A program made the position numbers and the translations under genes. Shown here piece after piece: positions 36,501 through 49,000 of a DNA stretch of 64,000 nt. This DNA comes from Bugula neritina. Its lineage: Eukaryota > Bryozoa > Gymnolaemata > Cheilostomatida > Bugulidae. Location of the stretch: NCBI GenBank assembly GCA_964035545.1, contig OZ037769.1:12390633-12454632 (forward strand), written 5' to 3'. Under the pieces are notes generated by a model, which did no database searches, was not told the DNA's origin, and saw nothing but the letters and a program-made list of their open reading frames with translations. The number at the start of each line of letters is the position of its first letter. Position 1 is the first letter of the stretch.

Positions 36501-39500
36501 AAATGCATGTTATATAATTTAGATATCTCCAACAGTACAAATAGAATACCTCGAATGAACGAGCATGAACACGGAGTCTACAATGTAATAGACAATGACC
36601 TCTACACAATGTGGATGTCTATGACAGGCTTAGATAACATTAACATTACTCTTACATTCCCTCATCAAGTCATAGTAAGTTGTGAGTTCATAGTTTAACT
36701 TTCCACAGAACTGTGTGCTTTTGTCATCTATAGCAATTAGCTAGCAATTAAAAAATAATTTTCGCCAGTCAAATAAATGTATTTGTGTGATCATTTAATG
36801 GAAAATTACTTTAGAAGATATTGATGGTAATTTTGCTATTTTATTTTGATAGTTGGAGTTATTAGCAATCAGCAAGAAAGTAATACTATTTTATGTCATA
36901 TGCATGTATGTACGACATTATATTGTGAAATTACATTAAACAGCATGGTGGTACTAGTTATGCTATTCAATGTTTGGAGTTATGCGCTCTCAACTAAAAT
37001 GCAGGTGGAATACTTATAGATAAAAGGGTTGATTCTAGCCTTGTCTGCTCTGCCAAGTTCTATAAAAGTGTGGCGAGTGTCTGATGGCAGGTTATTAGGT
37101 CAGATTAGACTGAGTTGTAGAACTGGGGATATGAACTGTGTGACATGGGGGGACATAACTTCTACGGCCCTTCCACCTGGCTTGCTATCCTTGTAGGTTT
37201 ATGTTTTGTTTATATACATAATTAAACCAATAAAAGCTTTGTTGATATTTTTTAAATGTCTTGGTTATTATAGCTAATGTTGCTTAAAAATGAAATCTTT
37301 TTACATAATGTATCTATACATTGTATGACATGATATAATAAGAGAATATTATCTTATAAAATGTTATACTATAATTGAAAATACTGATAGCAATAATATT
37401 TATATTGCTAGTTGTAATTTTCTTTGGCCAAGTGAACGATATTTTGTAATAATGTATTCCAAAGGATGTACGCAATTTCGATATGATTCCAAATGCTATT
37501 TTTCATAGTATTATATTAGAATATTACACTATATATTATAATATTCAAGAGCGTTTTCAAGACAATCTTTCACTCTGGTTGTTTGAAAGTGCGTCTTACA
37601 TTCATGTATATATATGCATGTTGTTACTTGCATATTATATATCTGTATATGATATAGCGTAGGCCTATATGAAAATAGTTGCCACAAAAATAGACTATGA
37701 TTTGTAGACCGAAATTCCCAACATTCGAATGGATGCTGAGCCAACCCACTCAAGCTGACAAAATAGTTTTACAGTTCCAGGGCTATCAAAGCAGCAATGT
37801 GTTCCTTATCAATGAAATCTTTGTTGTTGCTACGTAAGAATTTTATTCTTCACAAGTAACACTTTCTAATTATCAAATAGTTAAAATAAACCTTTAAGCG
37901 CTTCACAGAAAGGGAATAGTTGTGTACATTATTGTTTTTAAAAGTTTTTATAACTAAACTGATAATATTCTAATTATTCTACTCTGATGTGTTGCGAAAT
38001 GCATTAACATAAGTGCTCTCTCTGTATCTCACTCAGCTACGAGTCCCTGCATGAAGGCCTGGCCTCATGCTCGTGAGAATCATACGAAACTCGTGTGACG
38101 ATTTTCGTGAGTTATCCTCTCATTATGACTAGCCACACACTCGTCGGACGAAACAAATAATAAATAGTCCGTGAATGAGTCTTGTATGAGATACAAACAG
38201 CAGAAAATTGCTAATTACTGTTGTGATTTTTCGTCCATCGTTTTCGTTTGAATTCCCTCAAATTTGATCGGATGTTTAAGTTTTCGTGTCAAATAGACGA
38301 TTTTGTGTAATTCTCATGAGTGTGTGGCCAGGCCTTAAACCTTAATTCGTGTTGATAGAGAAACAAATTTAACTCACGAATCCATTAACTTTGGTCATTT
38401 TGTCCCTATACACACATACTTAAGCCACGAAACAGGGTCCAAGCCCTTCTTGTGATTTATGAATTTTGTGAGAAATGAATCCATGTGTTGTGCCATGTAA
38501 TACATATTCAACTTATTCAACTTGCTTTCAGATGTTCATGTTCACCAGAGTCTACCTGTAAAGTAAACCACCAGGCTACAGCGAGTACAGCTTTCTCTAA
38601 CCACAAGTGTATCTGCCCTGACAGACTTTCTGGTACTCACTGTAACGAGTGTGAAGATGGATATTTTACTCCCACAGCTGCTGGAAGTCTCCTTAGATCT
38701 AGTAAGAGTTGTCCTCACTTCAAGGTCACTTTTTAAAATGACCTATATAAAAGTGCTTTTCTAAAATTGGGCTTTGTACACTTGCTTTAAAGATTTTGCA
38801 TGATATATGCTTTATTTTCCCTGTATGCATCATAGAAAATTTCCAGTTGATTGTTCTTCAAAAGTGTTTCGAATTTATGTCAAAAATATGAGCAATATGT
38901 TTTGAGGCTTTGTGAGCTGGAAGGGTATAGCAACGATTTTTTTCTTCTATATCTGAATTAACTGTGATCAATACAAAGCATGAAGGTTGAGGTATTCTGT
39001 TTTTGCAAAGCATAGAAAACCTGTCGATAATAAATTTACTTAAAATTAAAACTATACATGTTTTAACATAGTTCCAGCAAGAAAATGACTTATATACAAG
39101 CAGCCTCGGCTAACTAATTTGTCAGCAGAAGAATGAAACAGACTTTGGGTTGAGTCATCAGGTTTTTCAAAGTATATTCTATTTGCCTGGTGAAATATGT
39201 AGCCAAGTAAAAATAACTTTGTGACTGTCACTGCAGTGTTTCCATTTTTTCATTTTGTGCAAATGGATTTTTCGTTTGATGTTTGTTAACAGTTTCATAG
39301 AATGAAATCACAACCACAGGTTGATACAACCAGCAACTACAAATGCATTCATATGACCACCTGTACGGATTTATTCAAAGCAATGAAAATGCAGCTTATG
39401 ATAATTACTTATAATTTTAGATATGTGTGAACCTTGCACTTGTAACTCTAAAGGAACCTGCCAGATCTCAGCCAATGGTTGTTGGCCAAAAACAGTGAGC

Positions 39501-42500
39501 TTGTGCAATAGTAAAGGCCAGTGTTTGTGTCGATTTGGGAATTCCAGCAAAACAGATAGCTCCAATTACAAATGTGTAAGAAATCTACTATCCTTTCTGA
39601 TTATCCTATGATTAATACATCTTGCCTATGAGTTTACTTAATTGTATATCTTTACCATGGTATAATTTATAGTTTTAACTAGATTATATGTTAACTAAAT
39701 GCTTGCTTAATAATTAGTTAGAACTCTTTTATTCTGAAAAATTCTAAAACATCAGCTTTAAAATATGTGGAGTATCCAAAAACCACAAATAGTTTGTTGT
39801 TTTTAGACTATTTATAGGACAAGTCATATAGTGAGATGTGTAAACTAATTTAATAAAGCAGCTTTTACAGCCTACTTTACTTTTTTAAAAAAATTGAATT
39901 GTTTTTGACAAGTTATAAGTTTGATAAATCTATTCTAGTAAAATTAGAAAAAAGAATCTCCAAGTAACTACCTAGTTAGACCAGTATCACATGTACCTCA
40001 GAGCATGAAAGGAAAAGTAGTATTTCCATATATTCAGTTATATTTATGATTCGAATGGGAGATAACACTCTTAGAAGCTTTACGCCAAAGCTCTTTAACT
40101 AAACATAAAGATTTACACTATATTTTAGCTACTTTAAAAAATAGAATCTTAATTGTAGGCACTTTTTAAGATTTCCTTCAAGTTTTAGAAAATCTCAAAA
40201 GTAACTTAAAATTGTATATACACATTAATTAACTGTAAACAGCTGTAGCATATTACATAACTTACTGAGTTGTTTGCTCGATTTGTTAGAAAGCAGTGCT
40301 TAGATCCATAACACCAGAGTATGGGCCAGCATCAGGGGGTACAGAAGTAACTATTACAGGAAGTTACATCATAGCCCATAGCACAGTAACGATGACCAGC
40401 ACAACACACTCAGCAAAAGTTTATACAAGGAAAGCAACTCCAAAGAAGTGAGCTATTTTTAAATAAATAACTTTATAATCTTCAGCATAATTCACATCAA
40501 AATAATTTTTACCTTTGAGGAAGTTTATAACCAACTTGAGTACACCAATGGGTTTTGTTGTAGCCGAGTGGTGCCTGGCATGCTTAAAAAACCACCAAAA
40601 TGAGTGTTTTGCTTGATCTCAAAGCTCTCAAAATTCTATATTTTGTCACTCTTTTCAGGAGTAATAAAGATGGATTAGAACAAATAGTGTTTGTAACTCC
40701 AGTCTCCCAAGGAACTGAGGACAAGTTTATCATTCGGCTTGCTGGTGGAGTGCTAGAGACTTCAACTCTCCTGACGTTCAGTTACAGACCTGATCCAGTT
40801 GTGACATTTGTGAGATCTAGGAATATAAATGTTGAGTAGGTTATGCAAAGACTGTGCCAACTTTTAGACTATTGGCATATCTTTACATATCTGAATAGGC
40901 CTGAAGCACTATAAATGGTAAAATTATCATAAAATGCAAACAAATAGATTTCAATAACAGCTTGTAGCCTAACTACTGCTACCAACTTTCTAGAGTAGTA
41001 TGTATAATTGGTTGTTATTTCTTTGATAAAGTAGGACAATTATATTATACGTAGGTACCTTTAGTATCCACAAACCAATAGCCTGTTACTTGACAGTGAC
41101 TGCCTTGCATTTTCTAGAGGTGGACTAGAAGTGAAAGTGGTGGGAGACAACTTCAACTCAGTAGCTCATATCCGTCTGCTCACACACCTACATTGCCTGA
41201 CCACTGGAAAATATTACAAGACTGTTTCTTCAGTGAGTAATCTTAATTGAAAATACAGTCTTTACATTATACTTTGCTTACTAATCAGAGAGAGTTAATC
41301 ATTAAACAGCTGCCTAGTTTATGGGATCAGTTTAAATGGTGGGGTGAAATATCGAATCACTTTCTGAGATTACAGTTTGATATTTTATAATTTTTCTAAA
41401 GACTGCTCAGTGACTCAACAGTCAATGCTGAGATATATTTGGCTCATCGCAAACCAAAAAAGACAATGTATAAGTATATCATTATCAAGTAAATAAACAG
41501 TTGCAGCTGTCTAAGTACAGAACTTTTTTTATAGCAAATGAGATTTGTAGTGCAGCACCAACAATGGCACCAACAGCACCACCATAAGACAAAACTGTAA
41601 AACTTTTACCCCGCCCCCACTATAATTCCTATATAAGCAAGTGCGATAACCATTACACCCCAGAAGCTACTGGGGAAACTCAACACTACAGACACCAATT
41701 CTTTAATCTAGTACTGTAAAAAATCAAAGTGTACTAGTTAGTTTGATGTGTTATTAGCTAGATCTCAATGTGTGCAAATATTGTTTTCACCACACTGACA
41801 TTTTTGCACTGAACTTATCTTTTTATTGAACAGAGCTGTCAGGGGAATGAGACATTTCTTATTTGTATTACCCCAAAACTCACTGAGGAGTTGCTGAGAA
41901 TAGAATGTGTCAGGACTCAACGTCTGCGAAGAAGAACCAACACTGTGCTACGAACTGATTACAGTGAGATATACGCTGTCTTGGGTCTACAATTTGATGG
42001 GCTACAAGATTACCAGCGCTTAAATACATCATTCAAGACAAGAATATTTTCAAACCCAGCAATAAAAATGCTGACAAAAGCTGAAAGAAGTTTGACTGAA
42101 GATGAAATATTGCTGGAAATATTTGGTTACGGTCTGATAGATTGCTGCCGGGCTGACGATTACTCGGTCACGGTTGGTAATGAAGAATGTGTTATTGAGA
42201 AGTTGACCAATTCTAGAATATTCTGCAAGTTACCAGAAAGTTTTCACTCTGCTGAACACAACTCCAATTTCTCCCTCACCGTAAGTAGTTGACATCACCA
42301 GCTTGACTGTTACGTTTTTTATATCTCATTTACTAAAAACCATTTAATTTTTTTAATTCTGGAACATACTGAATGATTTTATCTTTAATACAAAAACCTG
42401 TAATTGCTTAAGAATAGTTGTTCAAGAAAAACTTGTAAAATAAATGCCACTTCCTGCTTGCAAGCAGACGGGCTAACCAATTACACCACAGGAAGGGGGA

Positions 42501-44449
42501 GGAGCTGCTGGGTAAACGCAACACTACAAGCAACTAACGAAAATTCAATAAACTTTTACAGCCCGATGAGACTTGAGAATAAATCCTAAGATCTTAAAAA
42601 ATTATTGAATATTATTCAACAGCTTGCTTTTTCAGTGTTCATTATTTTGCAGATTTTTCTAGGCGAAAACACAACTCTTTACTCTGATGTAATAACTAAG
42701 CAGAAGGTTGGAAGCATTTGGGAGGACAAAGAGTTGGTGACAACCTTAACTGTTTCAATCACAGTCACTATTGCGGTGACAATTATCATAACCATTGCAG
42801 TCATATGTGTTTACCACAACCGATCTTTTACAGAGAAAGTATTTGAAGCAGTAGAAGGTATGTAAAGGCTTTATGCAGAAGTTTTTTCGAGATGTTTTAA
42901 TTGTTTGTATTCTAAAAGTGAACTTTGGAAATTGTACAGTTGACTCTGTCTCAGTTAAAGTAGTTAATGTTACCTCATTCATAGGAACTTCTGAGCATCA
43001 AAAGGTTTCTAATATGTGGGTCATCAGTAATAACAGTAATATGCAACTGTTAACAAAGTATACTGAGTGAATAGCCAAAACCCTAAAAAAGTTCAAGAAA
43101 AAAAGCTAAACTGCACGAGTACATTTTCATGTGCTATGCGCAAATATATGACTTTGCTTAGGATTTTACCTAATAGTTTGATATTATGGTTATCTAACTT
43201 GAAACAATTAGTGCATTTTGCTTGTTACCACTTGTCCAAGTAGATAGTTGCATTATCATGAAAAGTTAATTTTCTTTCATAAAGCAACTTAATTAAGAGT
43301 CAAACTACCCAAATACTAAACTAAAAATTACATGCTCACACTAAGCAAAGTTCAATATTTTGGCAACCAGCAGCAAATTTTTTAGAAATTTGTTATCAAC
43401 GCAAAAATTATGCTAAAACTAATAATTTACAAAAAAGCTTGCTCTGAACATTAGATGTGCTATATATAAAGCTATAAAACTTATCTTTTCACTATGCTAT
43501 AGACAAATTGTCATAATTATATACCAAAATGCTCAAGCTGCCATAAACTTTTCTAGATTTGATTGATTAGGATAGAAATGTTACATGTACTTTTACAGCA
43601 TGTTTCATGATGCAAATATTTATTGGTTTTTCAGATAAGCAAGTATACCAAATTAAAGAAAAGCACAGAAGTGATAACCTTCCTCCGACAAGCAGCCATT
43701 TTCCTGCACATTTAGCTGGTCTAACTGTGAAAGTTAATCACCAGCAGGACCCAATAATTACCAGACACCAGGATCTTCTCTCAAGACCTCAGACTTTACC
43801 TCCACGTTCTAGACAGCCTGTTCAGCGCAGCCATAGACATAGTTACTACCCAGGAATAGACAGCATACAATATGTTGATGTAGATGATATACAGTATGTA
43901 GACACAGGGGAAAATATCCAGTACATGGATCCATTACATGATTTACAGTACCATAATACGGCTGATAATGCAAACTATGTGTATGCGGATACAGTTGGGG
44001 ATATACAGTACACAGATACACTTGGGGATTTACAGTATGCAGATACTGCAACAGATATACAATACATAGACAGAGTAGGAGATATACAGTATGTCAGCAC
44101 AACAGACGATATACAGTATTTAGATACAGCAGAAGGTGCATACTATATATGCACAACCGAGGATGGTAGACGTTATGTAGATACAGTAGATGGTAATCCA
44201 TATGTGGATACAACATTTAATAGAAACACTCTCAACACAATAGATGATATTCAGTATACAGGCAATATTGGGGATATACAGTATGCACACACAATGGGGA
44301 ATATACAGTATCTAGGAGCGCAAAGAAATGGGCTTTATAAATATGCAAAGAATACTGGAAGAAGTCTGCATGAATATGAGACTGACTTGTCTGATTACGA
44401 TGAAGAGTTGATGTGTTTGAATTCCATGAGTTGTGTAGAACACATTTAA
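31267..44449 (+). CDS. Single-pass receptor: usherin-like LamG/LamNT/LE + plexin-type IPT + Tyr-repeat tail
   Basis: Exons: 31267-31494, about 33152-33318, 33525-33753, 34525-34730, 35469-35629, 36523-36674, 37020-37192, 37708-37833, 38532-38701, 39421-39575, 40290-40447, 40659-40835, 41118-41232, 41834-42280, 42653-42857, 43635-44449; about 1,230 residues. Order: signal peptide ([12 protein letters not shown]); LamG-like jellyroll ([26 protein letters not shown]); laminin N-terminal domain ([38 protein letters not shown]), the same pair in the same order as usherin; two Cys-rich laminin-EGF-like units ([24 protein letters not shown]); IPT domains ([31 protein letters not shown]; a plexin-like [17 protein letters not shown]); one TM ([20 protein letters not shown]); and a tail of tyrosine nonapeptides. 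Inferred to be a matrix- or cell-binding signalling receptor. The junction from 31494 (phase 0) to 33152 (needs phase 1) does not fit, so a small exon is probably missed. Confidence 0.85.
32770..32905 (-). mobile_element. Degenerate tRNA-derived SINE-like element
   Basis: Minus strand: TGGTCTAGGGGTTGAGTATT (box A-like) and GAGATTCAAACTCC (box B-like). In the first intron of the usherin-like gene. The open frame over it is not convincing as a protein. Confidence 0.45.
33330..33505. repeat. (AT)n microsatellite filling a short intron
   Basis: Interrupted ATATAT/ACATAT run making up most of the 206-base intron 33319-33524 of the usherin-like gene, ending about 20 bases before the acceptor GTTATGTAG. 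Confidence 0.95.
35866..36110. repeat. AT-rich minisatellite, TATTATGTATTATATGTTA
   Basis: About twelve imperfect units of 19-21 bases in the intron after exon 35469-35629. Long open frames across it are composed only of YMLYI-type repeats and are artefacts. Confidence 0.9.
38008..38480. mobile_element. MITE copy 4, split by a nested element
   Basis: Left part GTGCTCTCTCTGTATCTCAC; right part with TTTAACTCACGAATCC, CACACATACTTAAGCCACGA, GGTCCAAGCCC and TTGTGAGAAATGAATCC. Its two parts, read together, follow copy 2 in reverse orientation. It is interrupted at 38054-38336. In the intron before the first laminin-EGF exon of the usherin-like gene. Confidence 0.6.
38054..38336. mobile_element. 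283-base palindromic-end MITE nested in another MITE
   Basis: Begins AAGGCCTGGCCTCATGCTCG and ends GTGTGTGGCCAGGCCTT. The terminal inverted repeat is at least 11 bases and continues imperfectly as CTCGTGAGAAT / ATTCTCATGAG. No clear target duplication, no coding capacity. Unlike its surroundings it is rich in TTTTCGT/CGAAA strings. Confidence 0.65.
41560..41690 (-). mobile_element. tRNA-derived SINE, family A, copy 1
   Basis: Plus strand contains GATAACCATTACACCCCAG (complement of a box A-like region) and GGGGAAACTCAACACTACAG, matching the 3' flank found in the other family A copies. The box B end is degraded. In a usherin-like intron. Confidence 0.45.
42405..42540 (-). mobile_element. tRNA-derived SINE, family A, copy 2
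   Basis: Contains CTGCTTGCAAGCAG, CTAACCAATTACACCACAG and CTGGGTAAACGCAACACTAC, in the same order as in 52190-52310 and 52430-52535. In the intron before the TM exon of the usherin-like gene. Confidence 0.5.
43861..44335 (+). repeat. Coding minisatellite: about 18 tyrosine nonapeptides in the receptor tail
   Basis: A 27-base unit translated as (G/D)D(I/L)QY-x-DT-x, for example [36 protein letters not shown]. Nearly every unit keeps the Tyr; two or three are diverged ([28 protein letters not shown]) and one has lost it (FNRNTLNTI). The frame is intact through the whole array and runs to the natural stop. Confidence 0.93.
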
Positions 44450-45303
44450 AACAGCTAATGTCTACTGTATATATAAGAATCATATGCAATGTTTGTAGCA
44501 GGTTTTATCACTTACAATGAATGACTCAAAGTGACTTTATTAAAGATTTGTTTTTAGCATGATTTACTAATTATCTTAGTTGTATGACCAAGTTGTTTAC
44601 TTTCAGTGTTTGCAGCTAATATTTTACTCATATTGGTAAACTCTGTGAAGATACATACTTGACATATTTTTTCTCATGCTTAAAAACTTTCATATGTTGT
44701 ACTTAGAATCTGCAGACTATTATAGTTAGTAAGATTCAGCCTCCTTTGCAGCTATGGCTTCAAAATCCTCTGCCATTATAATATAATTTAGAAAACTATG
44801 TGTACTGTGTGATAAATAATAAGTGGTTGGTAATTAGCTTCCAAAACCTGGTTCTGTAGTTTCTTGTAGACTATATTGAGGATAGTAATGTCACAGGAGG
44901 GAAATAAAATTAGCATAATTAATTGGTTGAAATTAAGTTAAACACTATTTTCAAGGCAAAACAATTTATGATTTTCCTATGACTTTTATTTCAGAATACT
45001 GTAAGCATCTCTTAGCAGACCTCATTATTAATAGTTGTTTCTAAAAAATACATATAATTTAATTAACTGCAGACACATCCAAGACTTTATTTTGTTGTTA
45101 GCTATGGGACATGCTGCAACATTTGGTATGGTCAATTAACAAATGTAATTTTAGCTGTACTTACGACTATTATATATACATTGCATATACTAATGATCTT
45201 CCATTACAAGTTATTTGCTTCATTCAAATGTTGCGCAGAAGCACGATTTACTACATTCAATATCACTATGTCCATCTATGACGCTATGTGCAACATTTTC
45301 AAG
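44450..45303. other. Convergent intergenic region
   Basis: Between the stops of the usherin-like gene (+) and the phosphatase (-). AATAAA at 44903-44908 could serve the first; the complement of AATAAA at 45086-45091 could serve the second. Nothing else seen. Confidence 0.5.
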
Positions 45304-48300
45304 TCACTGTGTAGCAAGGCTTTGAAGTTTCTGCTTGATAACCGTTGCGGATTTCCACGGTACAACCTGAGCGTTTACTTCAGACATCCTTGACTTGAGC
45401 ATCTGCTCTAGAGGAAATGTAGCCCGTGGGAACACGTAGTCATTGTCAGCTAGTCTGAGGGATGGGCAGAAGTCGTTCTCTCCATCTCCTGTATAGCAGA
45501 CAGTGGAGTATGGAGTGCCAGCTTTTCTCATTGTTTCAATATGGTCTTCGATCACAGCTCCTGAAAGTAAACAAACATTCTTTGCTAAGACTGACATTGC
45601 AACAGTTAAACAAACATAATTTCTGCTAAAAGCCTATAAGTTTCAGTTGGAACCATTCATTGCAACTGGCTATCTATGATTTTCATGTTTGCAGCATATA
45701 GATGTTACTGGAATAAAGTCCCATTCACACTACAGCAAATGCTCCATCCACACTATAGCTAATGCCCTGTTCACTCTACACCTCATGTTTTCTTCACACT
45801 ATAGCTAATAGTCTCAATCTCATTATAGCTAACAATTTGTTCACACACAAGAGAGCTGGTAATTTGCTACTTGCTAGTCACAGCTATTATATAACATAGT
45901 GAGATACTTTACATGGGAACACACTTTTCAACAGGTGCACTAAATGCTTACTTTGCGCTCTAGTGTGAACTGTACATAAGAGCTATAAGAGCACTGACAA
46001 ATTATTTTGTAAGTGTTTGATTTGGCAGTGTAAGACATTCAGGAGTCATATGAAGTTTTCATATAGGTAGTAGTGAGCTTAGCTTATGTATTCTTAACCA
46101 CAAAAGTTGCTCAGCCTGTGGCTCTTTTGGTATGTTCTCATAGGCCATTTATAAACCTCAGAGGTTCAACATTCCTGTCATGTTGCTGTTAAATTTTCTG
46201 ATAGCTTTATCACTGTGTTTCCGTACGGATTACATCGAAGAAAAACCATACTTTCCTATGCAATCCATAAGAAGTTATCTTATCTTTTCAGTTGTGCCAG
46301 ATGAATTAAAATGCAAAATAATATGGCCAACTCTGAGTCAGTGTTCATACCCAATGACAATTTAATTACTGCTTCTGCCCCTTATTTTTGCTAGATTAAA
46401 TTCATTAAATACACAAACTTTGAGTCAATTTATTTTAAATTAAAAAAGCACAAACCAATGAAAGCATAAAGTATTTGGTGATCAGTAAACTAAAGCTTGG
46501 GAGTAATTTAAATTTTTAAAATGAAAATAGCTGTTAATTTCTTTTTATAGCTTGGAAATGCTTTGGCTTACAGAAAAGTTTTATAGATTTAAGATGATTA
46601 AATTATTTTAAATAATAGCAGCTAAGATAAATGAAATAATTTAGATTGTTATGAGATGAAAGACACTTTAGCGTAGGTTATAACTTATAATTATTGTTTA
46701 CAATCATGTAATGGGGTCGACAGCCTACGGTCGAAACTGAACTGTGACAGTTGCGTTCAGAAATCAGACAGTTGTGACGTCACAGTGTTCAACGCTTAGC
46801 CTCGAAAACGCGTTCACAGTTGAGTTTCGACTGTAGTCTGTCAGCCACATTACTATGTAACTAGCCACCATAATCGCCGATCTCTGCCTCCACCACAAAA
46901 GGTGCCATTCGATTTCATCTAAAGACTCATTTCCATCATTCGCATAATGCGAAGAAAATTTTTCTTAGAAGGAGCAATTCGAATGAATTCCGTCTGCGGT
47001 TTTGTTTCGATGCAACTATTTCCATAGGGTGAATGAAAAATCCATTTGTATAATGCAAACATGGGACCGTAGTTTATATTATAATTTGCAAAATGGTATA
47101 AAACCACAAACTACCTAGCTAATTAGCCTATGCTTGATAAACAGCACTAACTGGATAGCGCAGTAGTGATTGTAGGTATTGACATATGCAGGTGCAAATG
47201 AGGGATTAAATTTGCAAAATAGTTTAGAGAAAGAACAGTCTAAAAAAAAAAGTTAAAACCCTTTCTCCATAGTTTAGTAGCAGTTCTTATTGTGTGTATA
47301 TTATAGATATGTATACATAGAGGGAGTTACTCAAAGTTTCAAATTCATAATTGAAACATCAGATATGGGTAGAGAGCCTATCTTTATGCTTGCAGTAACT
47401 TGAAAACATGATAATCTTTGGTTATCATATAGGGTAGATAAACCAGTAGGTTAGAATAGTGTTTATCACAGCTTTCTTATGCAATATACCTCTGACTTAG
47501 CTATTGTCTAATATTTTCTAGAAGATTTGATAACATGACTTAAGAATATTGAAACAAGAAGAAATGAGGCATGCACACATGTCATGCAGTGATAGGAGAT
47601 ACTAAGTAAGAGATAAGATTGCGCTGGAATAGATTCTGCAGCTATGCCATGATGCAACAGCTATTTCTACCTTCTTTTTTAAAGATTTTATAATTTTTTC
47701 AACAGATCATCAATATTATACCAGGAGATTTCGAAATTCTCTAAAACAGTGTATTAGTGCCAATATTTTCAGTGAAAACTTGCTATGAATTTCCCCCATG
47801 TTACTCATAGTGACTCGATATGCTTATTTAGTTCAACTTATAAATTATTATAACTAGGCCAGTGCTAATTCGCCAGCCATTAGAACATTGCATCTCCTAA
47901 TTTGCCTTATGTACTTTTAAAATTAATTTGATTTAACACTGTATACAGTATAGAAACAATAGGTAGTCTTAGAAAATATATAGGCATGTGATGAAATAAA
48001 AAACGTTGTCACTGGTGAGGTTTTCAATTTTCCTCAGTTTTCAGAGTGCAGTAAATATTAATCCAACTTTTAGCTACAGTTATAAGTTCACCCAGTTTAG
48101 TGAAGGAACTAGATTTATAAGCATATTAAAATTTGTTCTGCTTCAAACTTTAAATTTGAATCTTTTAGCAGGAATTAGTGCCATGAAATTATTAAGAAGC
48201 TGAATTTGTGTAAACTTTTTATGCTCGACTTTTGGGCTGTTTCTTTTTATGGCACCATCTTTTGTTTCAAAATTCAACCTTGAAGAAGGTCGACTGAGGA

Positions 48301-49000
48301 TAATAATATTATTATAAATAGCACAAAGACATATCACACTACCCACTAGTGTGACTAGCTGTATAATCATAACCAGTCTATGCACACCCAGGTCATACTC
48401 TATGGATTTGGAATAAATCGAACTGATATAAGTGAAGACTAACACCAAATTACCAAAACCAATGATCTGTTTATACTAACACTAAGTCTAACAGTAGCCT
48501 AAGAGTCACTATGACTATAAAATCTCAGTAGTCTTACCTTTACAGAGGTTCGCAGGACACAGACTACAGGTAGTTTGGTGATGAAACTGATGCAGAATTA
48601 ACTTTCCTCCCTCCTCAAACTCGGCCGGATTAGAATAGATTTTCTTCACATTTAACTTCCTGTCACGAAAAAACCACTCAATAAATAGCGCGTTGGCATC
48701 GGATAGTATTACTACATCAAAACAGTCTTGCTGTAAGTAGCTCATCAACTCCTCCATCCCTTCTGCAAAGTCTAGAGATAATATTGTGTTCTTTATTGCT
48801 GACTCATTGATGCCGAGTGTATGAATCCAGGAAAAGAGAGCCGAGCAGCAAGCATTCCAGTCCTTTTCTACATCCCATTTGTCCATCACTTCTTTTGGAA
48901 CTTCTGGTGAAATCAACTCCTTAATAATCCCAGTGATTGAGTCTTCACTAACCACCGTATGATCAAAGTCAAACACCACCAATATCTTTTTCTCTACCAT
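45304..49000 (-). CDS. PHOSPHO2: PHOSPHO2-like HAD phosphatase
   Basis: Two coding exons, 48538-49000 and 45304-45560, joined in phase 1 across a 3 kb intron, giving 239 residues, the usual length of PHOSPHO1/2. HAD motif I is DFDHT (D11 nucleophile, D13), motif II is ILSDAN (S100), and motif III is GDGEND (D180, D184), so the catalytic set is complete. Other family marks: a TNPAAF-like YSNPAEF, a Cys cluster CSLCPANLCK, and CYTGDGENDFCP. PHOSPHO2 hydrolyses pyridoxal 5'-phosphate, and PHOSPHO1 hydrolyses phosphocholine and phosphoethanolamine; substrate here cannot be decided by eye. No signal peptide, so cytosolic. ATG at 49000 gives the exact family N-terminus. Confidence 0.95.
46706..46855. 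mobile_element. Palindromic MITE in the phosphatase intron
   Basis: Arms GTAATGGGGTCGACAGCC...GGTCGAAACTGAACTGTGA and, reverse-complemented, GTAATGTGGCTGACAGAC...AGTCGAAACTCAACTGTGA. About 150 bases, no open frame, locally much richer in CG dinucleotides than its surroundings. Confidence 0.7.

Noticed and set aside
46860-47110. Sequence with repeated TTTCCAT...GAATG blocks, perhaps another MITE
   Set aside because: I could not find matching ends or a second copy.
48143-48448. 101-codon minus-strand frame with hydrophobic stretches in the phosphatase intron
   Set aside because: No family signal; the phosphatase exons splice cleanly in phase across it.
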